This document shows, piece after piece, positions 1 to 12,094 of a DNA stretch of 64,000 nt. The notes beneath the pieces were generated by a model, which saw nothing but the letters and a program-made list of their open reading frames with translations, did not search any database and was not told where the DNA came from. Within the stretch, counting starts at the first letter, position 1; each line of letters begins with the position of its first letter. This DNA comes from Diabrotica undecimpunctata (lineage: Eukaryota; Arthropoda; Insecta; Coleoptera; Chrysomelidae): NCBI RefSeq assembly GCF_040954645.1, contig NC_092811.1, positions 83,771,063 through 83,835,062 on the forward strand. Reading direction: 5' to 3'. A program made the position numbers and the translations under genes.

Positions 1-1269
1 ATAATCTGAAAATAATATTAACTGCATAATTGTTGACTTCGCCTTAAGCGCGTGGTAATTTAAATAAGTTCCCACAAAGGGAGAAATCTGTATTGTCTGG
101 ATTTGTTTAACAGTTTCCTGAAGGCTAAGTAAGCCGACATGGTTTTAAGGAAAATAGGCAGCCGAGTTTAAATAATATATATTTTTTCATTCAGGATAAG
201 CTGAGGCCCAGTTTTTTGTGTTTGTCAGCTTCTATTTTGTGTCTTCCATGGGTCGGATCCAGACCGTTTAAAATTTGTGTGGGACAGTGTTTTTGCATTC
301 AAATGTAAGGTAACAAACTTTTTTTAATAACTTGAAAAAAAATAATTAACAGTGAAGCAAAGTAGTTTTGTTAAATTTTTCTAAATAAACATTCATAATA
401 ATTAATACAATAAGATTTGCTCTCATGTCAATTTAAAATTTTATAAATAAATATAAGGTTTATGTATCACCTAATTGTCATATTTTAGTTTTCTTTTAAA
501 TAAAATTAATCTTTAATAATTAAGTAATAATTCAGAAAAGTTGAGTAGTTTCACTTCGACATATGACAGTTAGTATATATTGTCTGTCATTTGGTACATA
601 ATCATCGTTTTAAAGTCTGTTTTGTTAGAATAGAAGATTCAATGTAACATTTGTTGATAAACATAGGCTTAATTCTGTTTGTTAGAAGGTCCAATTCAAT
701 GTAAGGTTTGTTGATAAATTTAGATATTTTTGTTTGTAATAACTGTTTATGTGAAATAAAAATAAATATGTAATGTTTCTCTTTAAACCAGGAGTTTAAA
801 ATTATTTCTTTTAAAATAATTTTCACCCTTGTAATTTTTTAGGAGACAAAAACCTTTCTTTCTAAACAGCAAGAAGATTTTTTTTAAACGGCGTCATATT
901 TTAAATAGTTTAAAAATCTTCTTCTGTAGTGTTGCCTAGGACATACCTGTAAGAATTTTTGATTTCTTTTTTGTAGTTGGTCCTCCCCAAATAAAGGAAT
1001 CCATATCCATGACTCAGCATTCCAAAACACGGGTAGCCGTTCGCAAACGTTTCAATTTATTTGCTTACTCTGTCCCCAAGACCAGTAATTGTTCAGTCCT
1101 CCCTTTCAACCGCCTATAAGCAAATGATAATTGTTATAAGATTTATGATTACATATGATGCACTAATCATCATTATGTTAGCTGTATACAACAGCTGTGT
1201 TACCCTTTTTTATTTTTCTGTACACCAAGAAGCGAATGAGAATCGGCCGCCTGGCCCGCTTGGCTATCT

Positions 1270-1640
1270 GACCGACCATCATCATCATCGTAATCATCAG
1301 ATCGTTTTAAGTCTATTGCAGGATATAGGCCTCCCCTGTTTGTATCCAGAGTGCACGGTCTTGTGTAGTATGGATCCAAATTTTTAAAATTTTCCAAATC
1401 CATCTACATTTAAATCTGCAAGCTCTCTCTCTCTACAACATCTGTTACTTTGATTCTGTTTCGTAGGTCTTCATTTGTGATCTTGTCTTTTATCATCGAT
1501 CGCTCCATTCTTCTTTGTGCTATTCTTAGTTTTGAACCATTATTTTTTGTTAGTGATAGTATTTCTGCACTGTAGGTCATTATTGGCAGAACACACTGAT
1601 CGAAGACTTTCGGTTTCAGATTAGTCGATATGGCACTCTA
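1270..1640 (-). mobile_element. LINE 3' remnant (minus strand)
   Basis: The reverse complement encodes a decayed reverse-transcriptase C-terminal segment (FDQCVLPIMTYSAEIL, then RRMERSMIKDK and NEDLRNRIKV). It ends in the AGGCCTATATCCTGCAATAGA-type 3' region with a GATGAT tail near 1273-1290. That tail is typical of insect RTE-clade LINEs. Heavily mutated and 5' truncated. Confidence 0.6.
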
Positions 1641-1884
1641 ATACGCTGATTTAAATGCCCATAAAACACCATCAAAGAGAAAATAAATTAGTTTTAATAA
1701 CAAGCATGCTTAATCATACCAGGAGCGACATCGACTACTTCGACCTCCTTCATGTAAATTTAGATTAAAAAATGGCTAATTACTGGCGGCGACTAGTGGT
1801 CTTGGGCTGGTAATGGAGATCCAATGCTTACCAATATTGGCGCAAGTGACGTCAGAATTTGACTTTGACAGTCTGGCCAAAGTG

Positions 1885-2295
1885 TCGCATACTCTACTAG
1901 TATCAACATACACATACCTGGGTATAACATAATTTGAAATTGAAACTCAGATTCCTAGGATGCTACATGTTCTCCAACTTGTTTTACGGAGTCTTGGACC
2001 TTAGTCGAGAAAAAATAAAGAGGCTGGAAGCATTCGATGTAACATAGGATGTAACCGTTGTACGATGTAGAAGAATTCTTAGACTTTCATTTATGGACAA
2101 AATATCAAACATAAGAATACTCCAAAAACTAAAAAAAAATATCCGCAGTCAAACTTAGAAAATTAGAATATCTGGAACACGTAATCAAAAATGAAACCAA
2201 ATGTAAATTATTGAAATGCATTCTGTGAGGCAAAGTTCAGGATAGGAGAGACGTCGGCAGAACACGATTATCCTGGCTAGCAGCACCAAATAAAA
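1885..2295 (+). mobile_element. RTE-clade LINE 3' remnant
   Basis: Three-frame reading gives a TYTYLG motif, then CYMFSNLFYGV, KRLEAFDV, RRILRLSF, KLEYLEHVIKN and GRTRLSWL. These are the ordered C-terminal motifs of the YLGHxxRN RTE elements seen intact elsewhere in this window. Many stops and frameshifts; an old copy. Confidence 0.65.
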
Positions 2296-3169
2296 TTGTC
2301 CTTGTCAGAATTATTGCCAACATTTAATAACGTATATGCAGCAAAAGAAGACGAACTGTCCTTCATAGCCTCAGTTACAATCTGGAATAATATTCTTATC
2401 CCTGTTTATTATATACGTCAGTACTTATATCTACCACAAACTATGTGGATTACATTTTTAATGTCAACCGTGTCTTAAAATAACAATCAGAACTTCGAAA
2501 AATTTGATTAAGATAGTGTATAACCATGATTATTTACAAACTACATATCGTGTACAAGGGATGTTAATTCAAATGGGAGCATAGCTAAAGATCAAAAGAT
2601 CTTGAAGTTGTCGGCAGGTTCGCTGACATTAGTTTAAAAAACATGTTTAACATACCTCGTATAATAATAGAAATATCTTATAAATTTAAATTGGTAATTA
2701 AGATGTTTTAGATTTATTAGGCGACATTCTTAAATTTATATTATAATATTTAATAACAATAATATAATTCGATGATTTTCAGAACCTTACAGATTCTAAT
2801 CGACAGTAGAGTTGAAATGGGTCACAATAAGTAACCTTCTTCAATTAGGGCGCTGCGACCTAAAAAAAGCATTAGTTCTAGAAAGGCTAACATTTTTTAG
2901 GCACACACATGTTAAATTTTAGCGCGATGTACTAAAATATTTTTGACAGCTTTATAAATTTGACTTGTTTATTAAAATGACATTATATATAAAAAATATC
3001 TCCCTAAAGATAATTATTTGAATCAAAACGGCAAAGGAAAACAAAAGAAAGGTCGATACATATTATGCGACTTATGCTTCTTTAGACTACATTGTGAAAT
3101 TTTGATTCCGTGAATTTCGTGGTGGCTATATATTTACATTAAATGAACCATGTATTGAGGGATCTCCGA

Positions 3170-4060
3170 TACCGTTACGGCAGAAAATGTGAAGAAAGTT
3201 CATAAAATGGTTTTAGCTGATTGTAAAATAAAAGTGTGTGAATTGACAGAGGGCATAAGAATAATTAGTAAAGAGCATACTAGTCATATTTTGGATAAAG
3301 TGTTGAATATAAAAAAGTTATCCTGCGGATAGGTGTCGCGTTTGCTGACTATTGACCAAAGACCTGATCGTGTGATCATTTCTCAGTAGTGTTTGGATCT
3401 TAGAAGTGCAATCCGTCTGACTTTTGGTGTCGATTGGTAACCGTTAATGAATCCGTTACTACACACCAGAGTTCAGAATGAACGTCCGGCAGTGGAATAA
3501 AGCTAAAAAAGTGCTCCGAATCGGCCAGGAGTGGCTCAATGGTTCATGGCTATTAAGAAAGGTTATGGCTACTGTATTTTGAGATTGCGAAGGTATAATT
3601 TTAATTGACTATCTTAAAAAGGGTAAAACTTTCAATAGCCAATATTATTCCGCTTTATTGGACAAATTAAATCATGAACTCAATGAGAAACGGCCTCATA
3701 TGCAGAAGAAAAAAGTGCTGTTTCTACAAGACCATGCATCAGCTCACAAGAGACAATGATGACAATGGCAAAAATTTTTGAACTGGGCTTCGAATAATCC
3801 TTCTTGTTTTCCTGATTTAGCGCCCTCCGATTATTATCTATGTGTTCCCAAATCTGAAGAAATGGTTCGTAAATAAAAAACTTAGCTCGAATGAAGAGAT
3901 AATTGAGAAAACAAATGTCTATTGGGCAGATATTTCAGAATCTAATATTCAGATAGTATAAAGAAGTTGGAATATCGCTGAAATCATTGTATTGGGCTAA
4001 AAGGAGTACAATAAAAGAGTTTTCGGGATACACATGTTTTTCAGTTCAAAGAAGGTTACT
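3170..4060 (+). pseudogene. Mariner transposase relic (DD34D)
   Basis: Scattered frames match the mariner transposase in order: VHKMVLADCKIKVCEL, a helix-turn-helix remnant (HILDKVLNIKKL), IDYLKKGKTFN-like text, and KRPHMQKKKVLFLQDHASAHK. Then come AKIFELGF and PDLAPSDYYL. The first catalytic Asp region reads VTVNES, so Asp appears replaced by Asn. The second Asp (QDHA) and third (PSDYY) survive. At least five frameshifts or stops make it dead. Ends could not be placed precisely. Confidence 0.8.
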
Positions 4061-4541
4061 AGGAAAAAGCTAAAGCATGTTTTAATCCAAAAGATCTAGA
4101 CTACTATAATGGGTTCACAATTTGTCGATAGCTCACTACAAGTTTAACCCTAATTAGAGAACTGAAATACAGAGAGAATAGGTAATACGATATAATAGTA
4201 AAAACCAACCTGAAACTGACGGTTTAACTTGTTTTCGACTAACCCACCTTGTATCTGAAGGAATACAATACAGCAGCCAACCTTATAATCCGATTACGAA
4301 GGTTTTTTGAATGGTTACAGATGACCGACCAGTGTCGTAGAGTATATGATTGAAACATTTATTTGAACTAAATAAATATATTTTTTAAATTGTAATTATG
4401 TAAATTGTATTTTTGTTTTAATAAAACTTCTTTATTTTATTCAAAAATAAAAAGTTTTTTGCCATTTGTAAAAGATACATTTATTTAATTAAGGGGAAAG
4501 GCGCCAAATGTCGCCTGGCAAAATTTTCAATATGTTATAAA

Positions 4542-7500
4542 TAGACTTCGGCAAATATGCAAATAAAAATGTAGAAAATATGCGCATAAATATGCACGTG
4601 TTTACCCGAAAATATGCAAATATTTTACAAAATATGCATACAAATAAATAAAAAAATCGTAAAATAGTAACAATTTTATTTAAAAAAAAAGTGTACATAA
4701 CTAAATATTTCCTACTATTCATTAAGATTTACATTTATTTTAAGTAACTACATCATTTTTAAGTATGAATAAACTTATTTAGAATTATGGTAACAATAAA
4801 TGACCAAGTGGTGTTCAAAATTTTCTAACAAAAACTTGTGGCTTCTGTCTGAGTACATATATTTATATATGGAAAAACTTCGTTCAACATCAACTGATGT
4901 AACGGGAGCATTTTTCAAACTAACCAAAACATTTGGTTCTAAATTAATTGTTTCCGAAATATTTCCAGCTAAAACACTGACTACTTTAGAAAGAATATGG
5001 TAACCTTTATTTTTTTCCATAGTAGCTTCAAATTTTTTTAAAATATCTTTTCCAATATTACCTCTAACGTTCCGACAACATGACGCAAATTCTTTTATTA
5101 ATGCTGTACTTTCGAACAATGACAGTTTTGGTGATTCTAACTGAGTAATTGTTTTTTGAACAAAACTAAAATTTGATTTTATAAATGAAAGTTCTTGTTG
5201 AAGCAAGTTACTCTGAAAAGTTTGTTTAGAATCCAAAAGAGATTGGGAACTTTCATCTGTTAACGTATCAATTATGTTCTTTATTTTAACAAAATGATCT
5301 GCATAAAAATTAGCTGCTTCTAACCATGTTCCACATCGCGTTAAAATAGGTTGTGGTGGAAGAGGAATGTTAGGTAGCATTTCTTTATAAAGTTGAATTC
5401 TTATAGGAGATTTAAGAAATACTTTTTTGACACTGGATATCATGGTATTTACAAGAGGAAACTTTTTTCGTATTTCCTCTGCAACTCTGTTTAATCCATG
5501 CGCTACACAAGTAACATGTATTAAATCTGGGAAAAATATTTTTAAATTTTGTCCTGCTTTCACCATATAAGGAGCAGCATCCGATAAAATAAGCAGTAAT
5601 TTATTAGAAGGAATAGTTGTCGGAAGAAAAAAAGTTGCTAATGTTTCTTGTATAAAACGCGAAATTGTTAAAGCATTTGTTTTCTCAAGTTGCTGGCATG
5701 AAATAAGATGAGATTTTGGTAAGGTATCTTCTTTAAGAACACCAATCAATAAATGAGCAATATACTTTCCTGAGGAATCAGTGGTTTCGTCTACAGATAT
5801 GTAAAAATAATTATCTGCAATTTCTTCCTTAATATTAATTAACACCGACGAGTATAGCCCGTTCACATTATTTCTTCTTAGAGACCGATCACTTGGAAGT
5901 TTGCAATATTTTTTTAGAAACGAACTAAAATTTACATTTGCTAATTTTGAACGCGGTATGTTTGCAGACACTAATGCGCGACACAAGTCTTCATTAAAAG
6001 TTTCTTGCTCATCTAATTTTTTTGAAGTAGATTGGAAACATTTAGCCATTGAAGTTTAATGTTTTCCTCCTATTTTTCCTTTTTTTGCAATGTGTGAAGC
6101 AGTTCTCACATGTTGGTCTATCTGAAATTTCTTATCACATGCTATCTATAAATAAAAATAAAAACCTTTATTTTAACCCAACCTTTAAAATATAAAAATA
6201 TACAAGGTGTTTTTGGTTAATCAAATAACTGGTTTGGAAAAAAAAAACACTCGATAAGTGTTTTAAATGCAGTATTAATCCACAAATTAGTTTTTGTTAC
6301 TAACCATTAGTACATCATATAACTTATTTTAAAATTCAACAAAAGTTTTTTTTTTGTTAATTCAATTACAATAAAAATAATTGTGTTTTAGAATAGCTGA
6401 CTTCATAAAAAAAGTAAAGGTGAAAAATTTTTCTAAATACACACCATTGTATTGTACCATGGACAATTTTTTCTCACTAAAGGAAGCTATTTTTCATTTA
6501 AAAAATCGGTTGTCTGTAAAGTCGGTTTTACGGGCGAAGATTTTACGTGACAACGTCTTTTTCTCGGTAGAATATTTATTGATATGAATATTATTACATT
6601 GCACAATAGGAACAAGGAATTGAATGAAAATAAGAATTGCACAAATTTTAACTATAGAAATATATTTTGTTTACTAAAACATTGTACATGTAAACTTAAA
6701 CTTAACTAATTTCTATTTGAGTGATTTTGTTGAGGATAGGACGATGATAGGAGAAATAGCATCGTACCAGCGGACCGATCATGTTTGAGTGGGAGAGAGA
6801 CGCAAGGCATTCGCCGGTCCGGCGGGCCTCTCTCTCGTTCGGTGACTCATCGTAACAGACGTGAGCGGGCGTTACACTTTTTCATGAGTGACTCCGAGCC
6901 ACAACCTAATTTAAGACGTTGTCACGTCAAAACAACCTACGAGTACTAAATTTCAAGTAAATACGTTTATTGGTTTTAAAGTTATTGTTGTTATTAACTA
7001 AAAGAATTTAATTTTTTTTAATTTTAACACCCTGTATCTCGAAAAGTAAATAAGTTTGACCCCTCATTAACTATATCGTTTTGTTCAATTTTTTGAGAAG
7101 TATCTACAGTCAAACGTTGTAAGTGTCATTTGGAAACACCCTGCATGTATGAAATATTAGATATTTAATAGAAAATATTAGATACTTACAATTTTGCCAC
7201 AGACTGAACAGTAGATTTTTCCCATATCCATAGACAGCTCTTTATAAGGTTTAATCCAAGTTGAAGCACTGGTTGTTTTAGGCATTATAAAATCACAATC
7301 TTCCTTTTTGTTACGCACAACGAGTGTTTACGCTTTGAATATCAAAACAAAAATGATTTACAAATCTGAGCATCAAATTAGAAATGTTTAGGTACCTAAT
7401 TCAATAAACTGCTTTTAAGATTAAGTTTACCTGCTGTTAAGATACAATAAATTGTAGATAGATTTGGGGATTAGATCATAAAATGCACTTGAGCGAACCC

Positions 7501-7828
7501 TTAGCGATTATCCAATAACTGAATGCCTCAGTGACCGAGACTTTCTAAGAATGTTGAGGGCTACTTAAATTGATCTTCTTTGAAATTGTAAATGTTTTGT
7601 ACCTGTAGAGATTACGTACTTAGATCATTTCTTGATTAAAATGACTACAAAATTTTATACAAGAATTGAAATAAATTGGTATGTTTAAAAATTTTCAAAT
7701 ACAGTATAAAAATCTGAACTTTTATGCACTTTATGCAAACTTTTATACAAATATGCCAAAATATGAAATATTTGCATAAAATATGCACAATATGCAAAAT
7801 ATGCAATATGCATATTTGGCGAAGTCTA
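4542..7828 (-). mobile_element. Complete hAT-like DNA transposon with 8-bp target duplication
   Basis: Ends are inverted: TAGACTTCGGCAAATATGCA at 4542-4561 and the reverse complement of TAGACTTCGCCAAATATGCA at 7809-7828 (one mismatch). Both are flanked by the same 8-bp direct repeat GTTATAAA (4534-4541 and 7829-7836), the duplication length expected for hAT. Multiple ATATGCA motifs crowd both subterminal regions and may be transposase-binding sites. Length 3,287 bp. It carries one minus-strand transposase-like gene. Confidence 0.92.
4775..7285 (-). pseudogene. hAT-type transposase with BED-like zinc finger, two exons, one premature stop
   Basis: Exon 1 (7285-7190) encodes 32 residues including KIYCSVCGKI and ends at donor GTAAGT. 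Exon 2 (from 6145) continues in phase with IACDKKFQ and QHVRTASH, completing a C2H2/BED-like finger. It is then cut by an in-frame TAA at 6056-6058. The frame resumes at ATG 6049 as a 424-residue ORF. That ORF has ISVDETTDSSG (about residue 84), a LILSDAAPYM segment, VTCVAHGLNR, TRCGTWLEAANFY and the C-terminal hAT dimerisation motif TSVDVERSFS. The fold resembles CGG-repeat-binding-protein-like hAT derivatives. One base change (CAA to TAA is the simplest reading) separates the finger from the catalytic part. The 424-aa ORF alone could still be expressed from its own ATG. Confidence 0.82.
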
Positions 7829-7899
7829 GTTATAAATGTATCCATTATTTTCGAATCCGGAGAAAACTAATAAATATTTTTGAAAAATTTAAACGCAGA

Positions 7900-8422
7900 A
7901 TGAAAAATTACATTATTACTGAGGGCAGAAAGTCCCTGAAAACTTTTACAATGTTTATTTTAATATGTTATGTAACAGGGGTGAAAATAAAAGAGAAAAT
8001 ATAGTATAATTTTTAATTGAAAATATTGCATGCAAATATTCCTGTAAACTTTTGTTTAGGTTTGATATTTCTTTTTTGAAAAAAAATCCATGAATTTTCC
8101 TTCGAATACCATTTTTGGCAAATTCATCAATTTTAATAGGCTTTTTCCCTCTCTTTAAGTGTTCGTTTGTGTTTGGATTAGCTATACCGTGTTTTTTTCT
8201 TTCTGATAGGAACCTATATATAGTTGACTCCTCTACGCCAGTCATGTTGGCACAACTTTCGACTATGTTGCGAACAGTGTTTGTGGGATTCTGAGAAACC
8301 AGAGCATCATGAACATTCAGGACAATAGTCTTTTCTCTTGGTGAATAGACAGACTTACTGACTGTACGCAACAGTACCGGTGTAAAACTTAATGATGTTG
8401 ATGATGAAGCCATCACAAACAA
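7900..8422 (-). pseudogene. DDE transposase N-terminal fragment
   Basis: An open frame starts at 8422. It has a REKTIVLNVHDALVSQ segment, ESCANMTGVEEST and IYRFLSERKKHG, a helix-turn-helix N-terminus of the type seen in insect IS630/Tc1-like DDE proteins, then degenerates after FFFKKEISNLNKSLQ. No DDE domain follows here, because the sequence runs into unrelated DNA near the hAT insertion at 7828. Family assignment is inferred. Confidence 0.55.
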
Positions 8423-9339
8423 TATGTAACAGTCGTTACTTTTATTACAATTTATATTAAAATAATAAACAATTTATATTAAAATAATTTCAGAGATGTA
8501 GTATGGGTTGCCTAACTTTAAGTGTTCATTTGCCCATTAAGTGTGTATTTTTAATAATTTAAGTTGTCACTCTGATCTAATTTGGTACCATTGCGAACCA
8601 AAGAGATGACAGGAGATTAGGGGAAGTGGAAATTGGCTCTTCTTGGTTAATTAACTGTGAATTAAAATTCACTTTTGATCGAGAGTTTGAAGCGGTACAC
8701 AGGTGGTAGTTAGCGAAAGAAAATCCAATTAATGTATAGAATTTCCTTCACTTCAAGAAGTTAAATATTCTAAGTATAACCATAACAATTTAATTGACGG
8801 TGTTTTCGGAAACTCGGGAAGCTGAAGTGAGATTTCTAGCACGGAATTAAGTAGCTATCTGGTAAATAATAATTTTTTTATATTATAAAAACTAACTTTT
8901 GTTCTCACCTCCCACATTCTTAAGGTATTCAGAATGACCTTGGGTCACGAATTCAAGTATAGTATGGCCGCTTACAATCATTCCGGCATGAATCTGATTA
9001 AAATTCTGAATTTTTCGTAAATCTCTAACATCTATTACAATTTCCACAGATATTTTAATGAACATTAGAGTATTTTATCCATATCCTATTATTCAGATTT
9101 ATTATTTCATATTTTAATATAGTATTTTGTTCAAGGCCATTATATTTTTACTCTATGTGAAGCAAGGTCACGCTAAATCCGATTGGATGGTTTTTTTTAT
9201 CTACTATAATTATCTTTTTGCTCCGGTTTCTTATGCTGAAAGAAACTTTCCTCACTTCTTCTTTGATTTCTTTTTATCAATGTTGAGATTAGAAGTAACG
9301 GGGAATTGTTTTCAGCCACCTACCATGGAATTATAAATT

Positions 9340-9615
9340 TCCCTCAGAACATCCGAGGGAGAGTACCACTTCAACTCTATTAGAATCAGGGTCCTTGGGA
9401 CAAGCCAGGGAGTATTGTCTACTCCACCCTCATTTTTTTCTCCAGCCTGCACCTAGAGGTAGGGCAGGACAGTCATCATCGGAACTGAGCCAATTAGCAC
9501 CAGCTCCGTGCTAATTTCGGACCTCAAGGAGGACTTTGCTGGGATACCGAAGCCATTCGGGAGTATCCTTCCAGACAACTGTTTCACCTAGGAGGACAGT
9601 TGGTTTTTACTTCAG

Positions 9616-9617
<2 letters not shown>
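9340..9617. repeat. GC-richer unclassified repeat-like block before TA arrays
   Basis: About 280 bp with markedly higher GC than the flanks and no convincing ORF. Short inverted pieces (CCCTCAGA..CCGAGGG) are visible. It ends directly at the first (TA)n array. Possibly an untranslated part of a retroelement; not identified. Confidence 0.3.
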
Positions 9618-9618
<1 letters not shown>

Positions 9619-9670
<52 letters not shown>

Positions 9671-9728
9671 TATATATATATATATATATATATATATCTT
9701 GTTTCACCAGTTATAGGTTTTTTTTTAT

Positions 9729-9781
<53 letters not shown>
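9619..9781. repeat. (TA)n microsatellites (three blocks)
   Basis: Perfect TA runs at 9619-9668, 9671-9697 and 9732-9781, separated by one GA interruption and a short unique spacer (CTTGTTTCACCAG...). Confidence 0.97.
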
Positions 9782-9785
<4 letters not shown>

Positions 9786-10864
9786 TAATATAACTCCCCT
9801 TGGTGTAAGGTATCGGTAAGTTTGAGCTCAAATTCTACCCAGAGATTATCTTCCATTGTTTTTTTTTGTATTAACCATTTATTTCATTATTAACTTTAAT
9901 TATTTCATTATTTGTTTACTTAACTAATTTTTTATATTTCATCTTGTGTTATTAACTCCGGTTATTATCCCTTCAGGATAATAGACCGTTTCAATTGTTT
10001 AACTTGGCTTGTTCCCATTTATGTATTATTTTGTTTATTTTGTTTATATTTGAATTTAGAGTTGTTTAACAATATTGTTGGTCATATTGTAGGTAAGTTT
10101 GATATATTTACTTGGCTATACGTTCTTCCAACGTTAGCATTATTTTGTTTAAGGTTGTTTTAACCTAGATGTAGGTTGTACACTCTATATCAGAGTTATT
10201 CTGTCTAGTTTTCAACTTTTTATTATAGTTGTTTTCAACCTTTTTTTTTTTAAATATTATATTGTGAAATTTCATATACTTTTTGGCAACTTAGAGATTG
10301 TCAAAATCTAAGAAGTTATATTTAATAAACTTGAACTTGTTTTGCATATAATTTTTTTATTAATATTTCCTTACCTTTTTACATTTACAGCATTTTTGTT
10401 TATTAAATCAACTTTAATTAATATTAGCAGTATACGATACCTGGAAGAGTGACCGTTACTCTTTTTAGAGTAGTATCCCTCTTCTGGCACCCTCAATTTG
10501 TTTTCTTTGTTAATTTTCATTATATATATTCATTTTTCATGTCTTCTTTTCTATCCATCATACATATTTTACTGATTTACTGTCTTTAAAAGGCATGCAA
10601 ATTGGCCATATCCATCCTTGAGTTTCTAGTGGTCATTCTCTTGCCTACATTGCTAGCCTAGCCACATTCCGTTCAATATTTTTTTTTTCATACTTCTTTA
10701 CTTAATTGTTATCTATTTTACTTCTATCAATTTTATCCCATATATATATAGACCACTCTTCTTATACCTCTCTCCTCCTACACACCCCAGTATTTTGCTA
10801 CAAATCCAACAAAACGAGCACGAGCGAAAGGTACGTATATGTTCGTAGGTATATGGAATAAAAA

Positions 10865-11080
10865 ATCACTCACGCACTGCATATAATTCGCAAAAGAAAT
10901 ATTCGAGACGCTAATTACTGCCGTAGACGCGGAAACACCGACGAGCCGTAAATTACATGCAATCAAAAACGCACTAAACAAAAAAATTGTTTTCGTTCGT
11001 AATAACTTCACCCTTTCAAGTTAAGTTTCGAATATAAACCGAACAGACGAGGCACGTGGCCAAAGCCGGCATCTTTATAC
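10865..11080 (-). pseudogene. Candidate decayed first exon of a secreted protein, with TATA box
   Basis: On the minus strand a TATAAAG box (about 11071-11077) is followed about 60 bp later by an open stretch. It reads KLLRTKTIFLFSAFLIA and CNLRLVGVSASTAV, a classic signal-peptide profile, and ends at MQC next to a good donor, GTGAGT. The codon where the initiator ATG should be (11011-11009) is GTG, and there is an in-frame TAA just upstream. The block is richer in CpG than its surroundings. It could be the first exon of a lost or start-less gene, or chance. No downstream exon was recognised. Confidence 0.35.
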
Positions 11081-12094
11081 CCATTATATTATTAAAAATC
11101 TGGGAAATTCCATCCTAATTATCTTGCAACGAATAGTACCTTCGGATATGAATTCCAGGTTTTCTAGTAAAGTGATTAAACGCGAAGATTAGTATTGAAA
11201 TATCCAAAGAGATAAGGTATTCTTATTTACAAAATTGTTAATGGTTAAATTCTTATTTTAATTATTATAATATACTAACCAACATTAGCCGTGAAAGTTT
11301 TAATTGTTTTTTGCTAAATATATTCGTATTAAAACATTATTAATATTATATAACAGTATTAAAACATTATATTATTATTTAATGAACAAACACCTCAGGA
11401 ATGCCTATGATGGTACAAATTTTACGACCGTTTTATGACTTTGAGGCACATTTCGTGCTCTCAACAATTTGTAAACGCAGAATAAAAACGTTTCTTAACT
11501 ACGTTTGTTACATAATCAGGTTCAGATAAAAGGACCTGTTTTACATATTTATGACGTTAGCTAATAGTAGTTGCAGACAATGTTTTTGCACCAATTTTTG
11601 CTGATTTAAATTCTCATTATACAAATGAGCGGCCGCCCTGCATTCGCGCTTCATTATCAATTAAAAACAATAATTGAATAGATATTTATGCACCAAGGGC
11701 GATATTAACACGTTGAGCCCCATGGTAAAATTTGAAATAAAGCCCTACAGGCCAGTTTATAAACTTGGTTTTTATGTTATTAGTGGTGGTTTGTGTGTAA
11801 TAAAATATGGTTGCAATAAGTATTTTAAAAAAATTAAATTTATAACTTATATAAAATATCTCGGTCACTAATGACCACCCTGGCCTGGTGGGAAGTTTGG
11901 TCCCTCCAGTCCGGACGGTCACTCCCAGAAGTTAACTATGACGTGTGTATATTTGGCAAGGTTAGCTATCAGACTTGCTAGATCTTGTTTACCATTTGCC
12001 GCAACGTATTCAAGTGTATACAACGCGCGACAGTGTTTATTTGTTAGTTCGATTATAGAGTTTTTAGTAGCTGATTACGATAATTTTTTTTATA

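Noticed and set aside
1061..1387. 108-residue plus-strand ORF
   Set aside because: Antisense to a decayed LINE tail; the HHHHRNH stretch is the ATG/CAT tail repeat, not a metal-binding domain.
9536..9730. ORF with IYIYIY runs (also at 21060 and 22630)
   Set aside because: Translation of (TA)n microsatellites.
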